Below are positions 16,179-25,315 of a stretch of DNA of 64,000 nt, piece after piece. Where the stretch lies: NCBI RefSeq assembly GCF_015244705.1, contig NZ_JABCQF010000005.1, forward strand, positions 62,001 through 126,000, written 5' to 3'. The DNA comes from Gluconobacter potus (GTDB lineage: Bacteria > Pseudomonadota > Alphaproteobacteria > Acetobacterales > Acetobacteraceae). Below the pieces are notes generated by a model. The model saw only the letters and a list, made by a program, of their open reading frames with translations. It did no database searches and had not been told where the DNA came from. The translations under genes and the position numbers were made by a program. The stretch's first letter is position 1. Every line of letters begins with the position of its first letter.

Positions 16179-17168
16179 CGTATGCTCTTCCTGCTGGCTG
16201 GTCTGGGCGTGTTTTCAGCAGCACCCGCGGCTCCTGCGCCGCCCGTTCTGGCGCCCTTTATCCATGACGGCAGTTTCGAGCCCGGCGATTACGGGTTTGT
16301 CCGTGGTGCTTTTCCGGGTGCGACCGCGCAGCAGGTCGCGGACTGGAAGGCCATTAAGGCTTATGGCAAGGCCTGCATGCAGGATGCGGCGCTTATACAG
16401 GATGCGGAGTTGAAGAAACTTGGTGTTGCGGCTTCTGTTCCCGAGGAATCCGGCTATCAGGATCATGTGTGCATGCAGGTCAATATGGCGGACAGCGTGC
16501 CTGACGGAATGAAAAGCTGGGAAGATTTTCAGAGGGCCATGTCCCGTAGCCTGCCTTATTTTCAGACTTATGAAATAGCCGTCCATGATGCCACGAAGGC
16601 ACTTGAGAGCGATCCGGCAAAAGACACATTGGAAGAACAGATTACGGCACATGTTGTACCAGACCAGATGTGGCGTTTTTCAGCTGAATCCCGAGAGAAA
16701 ATCATAGGGCTCGATGCACCGACCCGGAGCGCTCTGAAGAGTCGTCTTATCTCCGCTATTATCAACGTGGACTGGGGCAACAGCCATTGGGCACGGCATG
16801 TTCTGGAAACGCAGGGATGGACGAGCGTGCTGAAAGCGGGGCACAAACCTGCGAAGATGCTGTGGACTTTGGTACAGCACGCAGATGTGGATCCGGGTTT
16901 TCAGGTCATGGCGCTTCGTCAGCTTGAACCGCTTGCACGATCGGGTCAGTTTCCAAAACAGGGATATGCGCTGCTGACGGATCGGGTCATGCTCGCCACG
17001 ACCGGAAAGCAGCATTATGGCTCCCAGCTTTCATGTCAGAGCCACCATTACGCCCCTATTTCGCTGGATGCGGGCGGCGACAATCCGAAAACGCTTGATG
17101 CAAGACGGGCGGACATGAATCTCCCTCCCGAAGCCACCTACCTCACACACTTCCCACCCCATTGTTAA
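16167..17168 (+). CDS. DUF6624-like exported protein
   Basis: A 333-residue protein with an N-terminal signal peptide (MLFLLAGLGVFSAAPAAPAP). The C-terminal half matches the pattern I associate with DUF6624: NSHWARHVLETQGW, then LWTLVQHADVDPGFQVMALRQL and YALLTDRVMLATTGKQHYGSQ. The function of that family is unknown. Several Cys (about residues 71, 99 and near the C-terminus) could form disulfides after export. The start ATG sits inside a perfect inverted repeat; an in-frame ATG at 16182 would escape it but has no ribosome site. Confidence 0.7.
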   Translation: MARFRMLFLLAGLGVFSAAPAAPAPPVLAPFIHDGSFEPGDYGFVRGAFPGATAQQVADWKAIKAYGKACMQDAALIQDAELKKLGVAASVPEESGYQDHVCMQVNMADSVPDGMKSWEDFQRAMSRSLPYFQTYEIAVHDATKALESDPAKDTLEEQITAHVVPDQMWRFSAESREKIIGLDAPTRSALKSRLISAIINVDWGNSHWARHVLETQGWTSVLKAGHKPAKMLWTLVQHADVDPGFQVMALRQLEPLARSGQFPKQGYALLTDRVMLATTGKQHYGSQLSCQSHHYAPISLDAGGDNPKTLDARRADMNLPPEATYLTHFPPHC

Positions 17169-17175
17169 AAGGGGT

Positions 17176-17197
17176 GAAGGGGGCAAGCCCCTTCTTT
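17176..17197 (+). terminator. Weak intrinsic terminator
   Basis: GAAGGGG (17176-17182) pairs with CCCCTTC (17188-17194) around a 5-nt loop and is followed by TTT. It lies 7 bp after the DUF6624-like stop codon and before the convergent GH32 gene. The T run is short, so efficiency is uncertain. Confidence 0.5.
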
Positions 17198-17231
17198 GCA
17201 CATTCGGGCAGGTGCAGGACAGATCCCTGTG

Positions 17232-19172
17232 TCAGACCGCAGTCGGACGATCCATGGTTTTGCGCAGTGGATACAGCGCCAGTTCCTCGATTGTCGCACC
17301 GGTATTGGTGGCCTGAAGACCCAGTGTCGTCAGCGGATTGGCAGGGAAGACCAGAGCCGTGGCAACCGAGAGGCCGTCATTGGCGAAGAGTTCCAGCGCG
17401 CAGGCATCCAGCACCAGCCGCAGGGAGAAGCGGCGACTGTTGGCGATCAGGGGCGTAGAAAAGCGCTCCGTGAAGAACGGCTGGGAGAAGCCGCGCAGAT
17501 CGCCGCGGTCGAGCCAGAGCTGGCTTGAGAAGGCATCGAAGCCGATGGAGAGGGACTCTCCCTGCCCGTTCGAGAACACGATGACGAAGCGGCCCGCGCG
17601 TCCCTGTTCGCCGTCCGGCTGCGGGTTGCTACGTTCGTCAACAGTGACGGTCAGGAGCAGTTCGATGGCGGTGCCGGTGGGGAGCGCAACCTGGACACCG
17701 CTCTGGGCCGCGATACGGTCCACTTTGAACGGGATCTTCTCACCCCGGAAGGCTTCGAGCCCGTAGGGGCGCTGGACCAGACGCAGCCAGTTCATTTCAT
17801 CCCGGCGCAGGGACATGCGACGCGGCAGCGTCATGAGACCGCGCCAGCTCCGGTTGGGGACTTCCTCGCAGTACTGCCAGTTGCCGAACCAGGCGAAATA
17901 GACCGCCTTGTTGTCCGGCATGCTGTCATAGACCTGCATGGCGTAGCTGTCCTTGGCGAAATCCGTCAGGCCGATCACCGTGTTGTCGGGCGTAAAGCGT
18001 TCACCGTCGAAATCGCCCACGAAATACTGCGTGACGCTGCCGCCCAGCGGGCCACCCGGATTGACGGAGACGAACAGGACCCAGCGCTTGCCTTTCTCAT
18101 CGCCCTCGATGTCGAGCTCGATCAGGTTGGGACACTCGTAGTCCACGCCGAACAGGCCGGCGGGACCGAAGCTGCTGAGATGCATCCAGTGCAGCAGGTC
18201 GATTGAGCCGTAGAACAGCACCTTGTGAGCGCGTGCGCTGACCACGACCATGATCCATTTGCCGCTGGCCTCGTGCCAGAAGACCTTGGGATCGCGAAAG
18301 GAATTGACGCCGATATTCAGGATCGGGTTGTGGTCGTAGTCGATGTAATGCTGGCCGCCATCGGGGCTCCAGGCGATGTACTGCGTCTGGCTCTGCGGTG
18401 TGGCACGGGTGTAGATCGCGACCAGTCCGCCAGGCATGGGCGGGAGCGCAGGCGGGGCGGCATGGGTTTCGGCACCGTTCGGAGGCGCATAGACCGAGCC
18501 GAACGGGGCGCCCTCATTCGGGCCAAGCGCGGGCATTTTGTCGGGCGCGTAAGGCGTGTCGGACGTGGTTTTCCGCAGTTCCGGCGCGAGCGCCTGCACG
18601 GCGGCCTGCGTGGCCGTCGGGGTTGCAGGAGCAGCAGCGGAGGCCTCCGGTTTGCGAGGCGGGAAAAGGCCCGAGACGTTGTTGCGGTCCAGCACGACGC
18701 AGCCGGTATAGGCCTCGCCCGCTGCCGTCTGGTCAATGGCGATGGGCTGGTCCTGCCAGGTGTAGAGATCCGTGCTGGTGGCGTGGCCCCAATGGACGCG
18801 ACCGGCATAGGGGGAGGTCGGGTCGTACTGGTAATAGAGATGGTAGGTCTGGCCGTCGAAGATCAGGCCGTTGGGGTCATTCATGAAGCCGGTAGGCGGC
18901 GAGAAATGAATGGAGGGGCGATAGAAATAGTCGCTCTGGGTGCGGATGACAGGCTTGTTATTTGCGCCGGGCTGATCGGCGGGTTCGATATGCGCATTGC
19001 TCGGCTGATGGCCGTGAGACGTGAGTGTGTCTTTCGGCGGTTCATCGGCGGCGCTGGCATTCCCCGTCAGACGCAGGCTGCTGCCGACGGTGCCGGCAAC
19101 GGTTCCGGCGGCAAGAAGGGATGTCAGGGCGCGGCGGCGGCCCGGGACTGGCAGGTCATTATGGTCTGTCAT
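17232..19172 (-). CDS. Glycoside hydrolase family 32 (levanase/sucrose hydrolase), exported
   Basis: A 646-residue beta-fructosidase that hydrolyses sucrose or fructans outside the cytoplasm. Active-site motifs are all present: MNDPNG at about 97-102 (nucleophile D99), FRDPK at about 292-296, and YECPN (acid/base Glu) further on. The C-terminal part is the beta-sandwich typical of GH32. The N-terminus has GRRRALTSLLAAGTVAGTVG, a twin-arginine-like signal. An Ala/Pro/Thr-rich insertion of about 75 residues (about 172-247) interrupts the catalytic propeller, which is unusual. It is divergent from the SBF transporter. The frame continues upstream to 19394 but the extra part lacks signal character. 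Confidence 0.9.
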   Translation of the reverse strand: MTDHNDLPVPGRRRALTSLLAAGTVAGTVGSSLRLTGNASAADEPPKDTLTSHGHQPSNAHIEPADQPGANNKPVIRTQSDYFYRPSIHFSPPTGFMNDPNGLIFDGQTYHLYYQYDPTSPYAGRVHWGHATSTDLYTWQDQPIAIDQTAAGEAYTGCVVLDRNNVSGLFPPRKPEASAAAPATPTATQAAVQALAPELRKTTSDTPYAPDKMPALGPNEGAPFGSVYAPPNGAETHAAPPALPPMPGGLVAIYTRATPQSQTQYIAWSPDGGQHYIDYDHNPILNIGVNSFRDPKVFWHEASGKWIMVVVSARAHKVLFYGSIDLLHWMHLSSFGPAGLFGVDYECPNLIELDIEGDEKGKRWVLFVSVNPGGPLGGSVTQYFVGDFDGERFTPDNTVIGLTDFAKDSYAMQVYDSMPDNKAVYFAWFGNWQYCEEVPNRSWRGLMTLPRRMSLRRDEMNWLRLVQRPYGLEAFRGEKIPFKVDRIAAQSGVQVALPTGTAIELLLTVTVDERSNPQPDGEQGRAGRFVIVFSNGQGESLSIGFDAFSSQLWLDRGDLRGFSQPFFTERFSTPLIANSRRFSLRLVLDACALELFANDGLSVATALVFPANPLTTLGLQATNTGATIEELALYPLRKTMDRPTAV

Positions 19173-19269
19173 GGCGGACAGGATACATGAGACGCCCGTT
19201 TTCAAAAGAGCGGGCGTGAGCCCGGGGCAGGACGTTGCATGTCCGGCCCGGATACGGACATAGTGCGGC

Positions 19270-20292
19270 ATGAAGCGTCTCGACCCCTTTCTCCTGTCCC
19301 TCATCGCCGCGATCGCGCTGGCCTCTTTCCTGCCCTGCCGGGGGCAGATGGAGCACATTCTCCAGCATGTCGTGACGATCCTCATCACGTTCATGTTCTT
19401 CTTCCAGGGCGCGAAGCTCGAACGTCACGCCATCGTGGACAGCGTGAAGGACTGGAAGCTTCAGGGAAGCGTGCTGCTCTGCACGTTCGCGCTGTTTCCC
19501 TTGCTGGGGATCGGGCTGCATCTGCTGTTCCGGGCGGTCTTTCCGGATGCGCTGTTCGGTGAAGAGTTGTGGTCGGGCATCCTGTTCCTGTGCTGCCTGC
19601 CATCCACCGTGCAGTCTTCCATCGCGCTGACCTCCATCGCGAAGGGCAATGTTCCGGCGGCGATCTGTGCGGCGACGGTTTCCAATATTGCGGGCATTGC
19701 GCTCACGCCGCTGCTGACGGGCGTGGTGCTCGGGCATGTGGGGGCCGGACATTCACCGCTGGAATCCGTGCTGGATGTGGGCAAGGAACTGCTGCTTCCG
19801 TTTGCGCTCGGGCAGATCCTTCAGAAATGGGTCGGGCCGATCGTGCGCAGGCACAAGATCCTGATCTCATTCACCGATCGCGGGTCCATCATCGTAGTCG
19901 TTTATACGGCGTTCAGCTCGGCCGTGGTCGAAGGAATCTGGTACCGGGTTTCGGGCGCGCATCTGCTGGAAGTCGCACTGCTCGACAGTTTCATGCTGGC
20001 GCTGGTTCTGGTGCTGTCGCATCTGATGGGCGACGGGCTGGGACAAACGACGGAGAACAAGATCGCGCTCCAGTTCTGCGGCTCAAAGAAGTCGCTGGCG
20101 TCAGGCGTGCCAATGGCGAGCGTGATTTTCCCGGCGGCATCGGTCGGCATCATCGTGCTGCCACTGATGATCTATCACCAGATCCAGCTCTTCACCTGCA
20201 CGCTGCTGGCCCGGCGTTATGGACGTCGCGCGCTCGACACCAGAGACCAAGGCACGGCAACCTCGCCGCAGCGTCGCACTGCCACACCGTAA
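19270..20292 (+). CDS. Bile acid:sodium symporter (SBF) family transporter, YfeH-like
   Basis: A 340-residue membrane protein with about nine to ten hydrophobic helices. Family features include the N-terminal ALASFLPCRG stretch, LPSTVQSSIALTSIAKGNVPAAICAATVSNIAGI in the middle (crossover-motif region), and FCGSKKSLASGVPMASVIF near residue 275. The SBF/YfeH group moves organic anions with sodium; the substrate is unknown. The C-terminal ~25 residues are read from DNA that is also the antisense of the btuD 3' end (76-bp convergent overlap), and this tail is polar and poorly family-like. Confidence 0.85.
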   Translation: MKRLDPFLLSLIAAIALASFLPCRGQMEHILQHVVTILITFMFFFQGAKLERHAIVDSVKDWKLQGSVLLCTFALFPLLGIGLHLLFRAVFPDALFGEELWSGILFLCCLPSTVQSSIALTSIAKGNVPAAICAATVSNIAGIALTPLLTGVVLGHVGAGHSPLESVLDVGKELLLPFALGQILQKWVGPIVRRHKILISFTDRGSIIVVVYTAFSSAVVEGIWYRVSGAHLLEVALLDSFMLALVLVLSHLMGDGLGQTTENKIALQFCGSKKSLASGVPMASVIFPAASVGIIVLPLMIYHQIQLFTCTLLARRYGRRALDTRDQGTATSPQRRTATP

Positions 20293-20987
20293 ACTTCGGC
20301 GAACAGGGCGTCCGTCAGGACTTCGGCGGGGGGGCCAATACTGACGAGGCACCCCTGCGACAGGACGGCAATGCGTGTGCAGAAGCGGGCCGCGAGCGCC
20401 AGATCGTGCAGAACGACGGCGACGGCCTGACCCTGTGCGGCGCATTGGCCGAACAAGTCCATGACCGTAAGGGCCTGCGCGGGGTCGAGGGCCGCGACCG
20501 GTTCGTCCGCCAGAAGGATCGGGGCCTGAACCGCCAGCGCGCGGGCGAGCAGGACGCGGGCGCGTTCGCCGCCTGAGAGACGGGCGGAAGAGCGGTCGGC
20601 AAAGGCGCTCATTCCGACCGCATCGAGAGCCTGCTGCACGGCTGTTTCATTCTGTTCCGCCGAGGCCGTGCGACGATGGGGCAGGCGCCCGAGCATTGCG
20701 ACATCCCGCACGCTCATGCCGATGGCAGCGGGGGCTTCCTGCGGGAGGTAAGCCAGATGGCGGCCGCGCTTTTCGGGGGGCATGGTGAACAGGTCCTGTC
20801 CGTCCAGCAGGACGCGGCCGGTTTCGGGGCGGAGCAGTCCGGCCATGATGCGCAGGAGCGTGCTCTTGCCCGCGCCGTTGGGTCCGATCAGGCCGAGGAC
20901 TTCGCCGGGGCGGACGTCCAATGCGATATTGTTCAGGAGTCTGTGGCCCTGAAGGGTCAGGCTGATCGTGTCGGTCTGAAGGATCAT
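20217..20987 (-). CDS. btuD: ABC transporter ATPase for cobalamin uptake
   Basis: A 256-residue ABC ATPase of the BtuD/FhuC/FecE group. Walker A is GPNGAGKST near residues 35-43, the Q-loop lies in YLPQEAPA, the signature is LSGGERARVLLARAL, Walker B is ILLADEP and the H-loop is VLHDLALA. It is the last gene of a minus-strand operon behind a cobalamin riboswitch, which points to vitamin B12 (or another corrinoid) rather than a siderophore. A 10-bp gap separates it from the permease gene. Its 3' end overlaps the convergent SBF gene by 76 bp. Confidence 0.88.
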   Translation of the reverse strand: MILQTDTISLTLQGHRLLNNIALDVRPGEVLGLIGPNGAGKSTLLRIMAGLLRPETGRVLLDGQDLFTMPPEKRGRHLAYLPQEAPAAIGMSVRDVAMLGRLPHRRTASAEQNETAVQQALDAVGMSAFADRSSARLSGGERARVLLARALAVQAPILLADEPVAALDPAQALTVMDLFGQCAAQGQAVAVVLHDLALAARFCTRIAVLSQGCLVSIGPPAEVLTDALFAEVYGVAVRRCGEVAVPWSLVSSARRP

Positions 20988-20997
20988 GGCGCGCTCC

Positions 20998-21984
20998 TCA
21001 TACCGGCCGGCCGCGCAGGCGCCAGACCTGCCAGAAAAAGACCGGCGTTCCGATCAGGGAGGTGACGACGCCAAGTTGGAGTTCGGCGCCGCTGACAGGC
21101 AGGCGCACGAACAGATCCGCGGCCAGCAGAAGCGCCGCGCCCCCGAGTGCGGACGGCAGGAGGAGGCGCGACGGGCGGGCGCCGGCGAGTGGGCGGAGCA
21201 GGTGCGGCATGACGAGGCCGACGAACCCGATCCCGCCCGCCACGGCGACACCGCTGCCGACCGCGAGCGCCGTTCCGAGCACGACGCGCCACTGCACCGC
21301 ACGCAGGGGGAAACCCATTGTCTGGGCGACGTCTTCGCCGAGGGTCAGGGCGTCGAGCGAACGTCCAGTGCTAAACAGCAGCGCCGAGCCGATCAAGAGG
21401 CCCGGCGTGGCAATCAGCACGTCATGCAAACTGGCGCGGGACAGGGAGCCCATGAGCCAGTGCATGATTTCGTAGGAGGCATAGGGGCTTGGCACGAGAT
21501 TGAGCGTCAGGGCCAGAAGGGCGGCGCTCATGGAGCCCAGCGCCGCACCGGCGAGAACCAGAACGAGCGTGCCACCGCGCGTCAGAGCCAGAAGCAGAAG
21601 TGTGGCGAGTCCGGCGCCGGACAAAGCCGCCAGCGGGAGTGCGGGCGCCCAGACTGCCGAGAGGCCGGTATAGAAAACCAGCACGGCGCCGAGCGCACCA
21701 CAGCCCGAAATACCCAGCACGCCCGGATCGGCGAGCGGGTTGCGAACCAGTCCCTGAAGCGCTGCCCCCGACAGGCCGAGCGTTCCGCCGATCAGCAGGG
21801 CCAGGATCATGCGCGGCAGGCGGATCTGGCCAATGATGGTCGCGGCGATCGTCTCGCGGCCGTGCAGCATGTCGGACAGGCCCTGAATGACGCCGATCCC
21901 CGCCGGGCCTGCGGCCAGTGACAGGATGGCGAGAGCCAGAACCAGCGCACTCAGGACGGCGACGGTTAGCGAATAGCGACTCAT
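20998..21984 (-). CDS. btuC: FecCD-type ABC permease for cobalamin uptake
   Basis: A 328-residue inner-membrane permease with about ten hydrophobic segments. It carries FecCD-family blocks: IRLPRMILALLIGGTLGLSGAALQGLVRNPLADPGVLGIS near residues 50-90, and GGIGFVGLVMPHLLRPLAGA near 260-280, the region that contacts the ATPase. The start overlaps the stop of the binding-protein gene (ATGA), so it is translated together with btuF. The assignment to B12 rests on the riboswitch and BtuB-like receptor in the same operon. Confidence 0.88.
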   Translation of the reverse strand: MSRYSLTVAVLSALVLALAILSLAAGPAGIGVIQGLSDMLHGRETIAATIIGQIRLPRMILALLIGGTLGLSGAALQGLVRNPLADPGVLGISGCGALGAVLVFYTGLSAVWAPALPLAALSGAGLATLLLLALTRGGTLVLVLAGAALGSMSAALLALTLNLVPSPYASYEIMHWLMGSLSRASLHDVLIATPGLLIGSALLFSTGRSLDALTLGEDVAQTMGFPLRAVQWRVVLGTALAVGSGVAVAGGIGFVGLVMPHLLRPLAGARPSRLLLPSALGGAALLLAADLFVRLPVSGAELQLGVVTSLIGTPVFFWQVWRLRGRPV

Positions 21985-22853
21985 GGCGAAGGCTCCGTGC
22001 CGGTCAGACGGTCATGCGCGGCGATCAGGGCGGTTAGCGCATCGAGAGTGTCAGGCGTGCCGCACATAGTCAGGCGGCCGGGAAGCGCCAGGAGATGCGC
22101 ACCCGTGAAGCGATCCCGCAGGGCGGGATGATGCACGGCATCTTCCGCCAGAGATGCGCCTTCGGAAATCATGCCCGTCACCAACAGGTCGGGCGGATGG
22201 GCGATCAGTGTTTCCAGCGCAATGGTGCCATCAGGCCGTTCGGAAGCAGATAGCCGGAATCCGGCGCGCTTCAGCAGATCGGAAATCAGGCCCCCTTCTT
22301 CTCCGGCAAGGTTCGCGCCGATGACCGTGGCCGTCAGGATCTGATCCGGATGGGCTGGATGGAGACTTTCCAGACGGTCCGCGAAGTCGCGGATCATGTC
22401 GTCGCCGCGTGCGTCCTCGCCAATGGCATGAGCGACCGTGCGGATCTGCGTGGGAATATCCTCCAGAGACGCGATGGACGGAAGCTGGACGAACGGAACG
22501 TGCAGGGCATTGGTCACGAGCGGAACCGTTGGGCGGTGCCATGTTCCGTCCAGAACGACGTCCGGATGAGTGACGACGAGGTTTTCGCCATCAGGCCGCT
22601 GGACAGGATATGTCGCCGCGATCTCACAGCGGACGGATTCTGCGCAGTCCGTGGCCAAGGGGCTGAGACCGAGAATGTGGGACGGGTCTGCCAGTTCAAG
22701 CAGCAGTTCGTCCGTGCACAGGTTCAGGGAAACGATACGGGTGCGCACCGGACTGGCACAGGCCGATCCAGCGATCGCACCCGTCATCAGGCCCGACAGC
22801 AGCAGGACTGCCATCGGGGCTGAAAGGATGTGAAGGAACGCCTTAAAGGCCAA
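21981..22853 (-). CDS. btuF: Periplasmic cobalamin-binding protein
   Basis: A 290-residue class III solute-binding protein. A signal peptide (MAFKAFLHILSAPMAVLLLS, cleavage near ACAS at about residue 33) is followed by RIVSLNLCTDELLLELADPSHILGLS, the usual BtuF/helical-backbone start. HPDVVLDGTW and PPDLLVTGMISEG also match the family. It would hand corrinoid from the outer-membrane receptor to BtuCD. The start lies within the last 11 bp of the receptor gene and the stop overlaps btuC, so the three are coupled. Confidence 0.87.
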   Translation of the reverse strand: MAFKAFLHILSAPMAVLLLSGLMTGAIAGSACASPVRTRIVSLNLCTDELLLELADPSHILGLSPLATDCAESVRCEIAATYPVQRPDGENLVVTHPDVVLDGTWHRPTVPLVTNALHVPFVQLPSIASLEDIPTQIRTVAHAIGEDARGDDMIRDFADRLESLHPAHPDQILTATVIGANLAGEEGGLISDLLKRAGFRLSASERPDGTIALETLIAHPPDLLVTGMISEGASLAEDAVHHPALRDRFTGAHLLALPGRLTMCGTPDTLDALTALIAAHDRLTGTEPSP

Positions 22854-24840
22854 ACGTCACACCGCCATAGAAGGACCGGCCCGGCTGGAGATAGCCGACC
22901 GGGTTTTCATAATACCGGTTCCCCAGATTGTCGCCGCGCGCGAACAGGGTAACGAAGTCGGCTAGCTTGTATTCCGCAGCAATGTTCACCGTCACATAGT
23001 CATGAGCGATCGTGTTCAGCGACGTGTAACGGTCGAGATCGTGCCAGCCGCTGACATAGAGCAGGCTTGGCGTGATGCTCAGGCGCTTGGTCGGCGTCCA
23101 GATGACGCTGGCCGTGGCCTTGTGGCGGGGCCGGCGCACGAGGGCCGCACCGGTGCTGCGGTTCGTGGCATCAGTCCAGGTATAGGTGCCGCGCAGATCC
23201 ACGCTCTTGATGATGCGATAATCGATGAAGGCTTCCACACCATGCGTCTGGGCGCGGGCGACGTTCACATAGGTGTAGTTGTAGCCCGACAGCGCGGTAT
23301 TGATGAGGTTACGGATATGGTTGCCGTAATAGTCGGCGCCAAAGGTCAGCTTGCCGTCCAGAAGGCGTTCTTCAAACCCGGCATCGAAACCCAGAAGGCG
23401 CTCGGCCCGCAGGTTCGGGTTGGCCAGGAAGTAATAGGCCGGGTAGCTGACGAAGAGCTGGTTCAGGGACGGGCCGTGGAAGCCAGAACCGCCGCTGGCC
23501 TTCAGCGTCAGGCCGGTGCCGGGGATTTTTACGGCTGGGGCGACGCGCCAGGTCACGTAATTGCCGTAACGGGAATTGTTGTCGTAGCGGATATTGGCTG
23601 AGCCGAAGAGAATGTCGTGCCAGTGGCCTTCGAGCTGTCCCCAGGCGGCGTTCGTCGTGGTCTGGGCGGAAACCGGGGTCATGATCCGCTCGCGGATATA
23701 GTCGTATCCGACGAGGAAGGAACCGTTATGGCCGAGATGGGTCAGGCCCTGCCAGTCCACTTTCAGACGGTCACCACGATTGGACGAGATATCCGGATCG
23801 CCAGCCGTAATGTCATGGCGGTCATAAGTGATGTAACCAACGCCCAGCGTCTGCTCGAACACGCCCTTGAAGGATTTCAGATGAGCAGTACCGCGCAGGA
23901 TGGCCTGTTTGAGGTCGCTCTCGTTCTGCTGGGCTGACGGCAGCGTAGGGTAGGAGCTGTAATCGTCGGCGACGTATTCGTAATCCGCCTGCGTCAGATG
24001 GGCCGTAAAGCCGAGATCGAAATTGTCCGTCACGTCATAGCCGAGGCGTACATTGGCCGTACGGTTATCGTTGCGGTTGGACGCGACATCATGGCCTTGG
24101 ACCTGCGCGCGGATGGCTTTCGGCACGGCCTGATAGTCGCCGACATGGTTATGCGAGACTTCAACCATATAGTGGAAACGATGGAGCGAACCTGAAAACC
24201 CGGCCGTCTCGTTCTTGGTGGAATAGCTGCCACCTTCAAGACGGACAAAACCGTGCAGCGGTCCCTGCCCCTGTTTGGTCGTCATGTCGATGACGCCGCC
24301 CATCGCATCTGCACCATAAAGACCACTCTGCGGTCCGCGCAGGATTTCCATCCGGGCCAGACCATCGGTGAGGAACTGCGCCGTATCAAATGCCCCGGCC
24401 GGCGTGGACGGATCATTGATGTCCATCCCGTCCAGCCGCACCTTCACTTCATTGGAATTGACCCCGCGCATGAAGATCGACCCCGTCCCGCCGGGGCCGC
24501 CCGTGCGCACCATGTTCAGGCCCGGCTCACGCGCCAGAAGGTCCGCAAGGTCGCGCCGCTGCAGAAGTTCAATGTCACGCTGGGTCACAACCGTAACCTG
24601 CGAGCCGACCTTGCTGATGTCCTGCGGGATGCGGTTGGCCGTTACGGTGACGGTCTCGGGGACCGTGGCGGTCACGGCGTCCGGCGTGCTCTGCGGGACA
24701 CTGGTGGCTGTCGTCCGGGGAACGGCCGGGGGTGCCTTGGGCTTCTGCGGCGGTGCCGGTTCCTGGGCCGGGACGGACGCCAGCGCGGGAACGGCGACAA
24801 GCATGCTCGTCGCGAAAAGAAGGCAGGAAATACGGGGCAT
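22843..24840 (-). CDS. btuB: TonB-dependent outer-membrane receptor, BtuB-like
   Basis: A 665-residue outer-membrane receptor. A signal peptide ends near LASVPA, a Pro/Thr-rich linker follows, and then a TonB-box-like ETVTVTANR. The plug is typical: LADLLAREPGLNMVRTGGPG, IFMRGVNSNEVKVRLDGMDIND, ILRGPQSGLYGADAMGGVID. The 22-strand barrel ends YLQPGRSFYGGVTFGL with terminal aromatic-Leu. It is small, as BtuB proteins are. It is the first gene behind the cobalamin riboswitch, so its substrate is very probably vitamin B12 or a related corrinoid. Confidence 0.9.
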   Translation of the reverse strand: MPRISCLLFATSMLVAVPALASVPAQEPAPPQKPKAPPAVPRTTATSVPQSTPDAVTATVPETVTVTANRIPQDISKVGSQVTVVTQRDIELLQRRDLADLLAREPGLNMVRTGGPGGTGSIFMRGVNSNEVKVRLDGMDINDPSTPAGAFDTAQFLTDGLARMEILRGPQSGLYGADAMGGVIDMTTKQGQGPLHGFVRLEGGSYSTKNETAGFSGSLHRFHYMVEVSHNHVGDYQAVPKAIRAQVQGHDVASNRNDNRTANVRLGYDVTDNFDLGFTAHLTQADYEYVADDYSSYPTLPSAQQNESDLKQAILRGTAHLKSFKGVFEQTLGVGYITYDRHDITAGDPDISSNRGDRLKVDWQGLTHLGHNGSFLVGYDYIRERIMTPVSAQTTTNAAWGQLEGHWHDILFGSANIRYDNNSRYGNYVTWRVAPAVKIPGTGLTLKASGGSGFHGPSLNQLFVSYPAYYFLANPNLRAERLLGFDAGFEERLLDGKLTFGADYYGNHIRNLINTALSGYNYTYVNVARAQTHGVEAFIDYRIIKSVDLRGTYTWTDATNRSTGAALVRRPRHKATASVIWTPTKRLSITPSLLYVSGWHDLDRYTSLNTIAHDYVTVNIAAEYKLADFVTLFARGDNLGNRYYENPVGYLQPGRSFYGGVTFGL

Positions 24841-24961
24841 GGCGATAGTAATGTCTCGTCGTTCTGCGTCGCCCTCAAGAAGGAGGCAGACCCGCAGTGA
24901 CAGGGCCTGACCCGGCGTTCCGATGCACCCCGCCCGGACCGTCCTTCGGACAACTCATGCT

Positions 24962-25148
24962 GACGGCAGGTCTCCTGGCTCGCGCTCCGGTCTCAGGCCC
25001 CTTCCCGGCACCGGGCCAGTGGGTTCTCTCCTGAAGCCGTACTGTTCGCCCGTTACGGAGCGGCAGTCAGCACTTACAGTTGCGGGGGCAGCCGCAGTTT
25101 TGCACTGCGTTCCCTTTTCACCCGGCAGGCCGGGCACCGTCAGGTGTC
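24962..25148 (-). promoter_or_regulatory. Cobalamin (B12) riboswitch
   Basis: Read on the minus strand, this leader shows the conserved cobalamin riboswitch elements in order: the P1-side GGTGCCCG, then GGGTGAAAAGGGAA, the GCCCCCGCAACTGTAA core, CCACTGG, CCGGGAAGG and finally the B12 box AGCCAGGAGACCTGCC (24965-24980). Adenosylcobalamin binding to such RNAs represses B12 uptake or synthesis genes. It ends about 120 nt before the btuB start. I see no clear intrinsic terminator in that interval, so control at translation start is the more likely mode. Confidence 0.96.
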
Positions 25149-25315
25149 ATGAAGCGCCCCGGGCGGCACAAGTCAAACACAAACATCCATTTCTGGCTGA
25201 TTTGATACCGCACAACTCTGCAACATGGCTTTCATTCCGTTACAATACGGCCTTTGCCTCGAATATCCCCGGACGTCAGTGTTCCTGCCATCGGATACAG
25301 GATCAGGACACGATC

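Noticed and set aside
20986-21921. 311-residue open frame antisense to btuC
   Set aside because: Mostly Gln/Arg/Gly/Ala with no domain; btuC carries the FecCD motifs.
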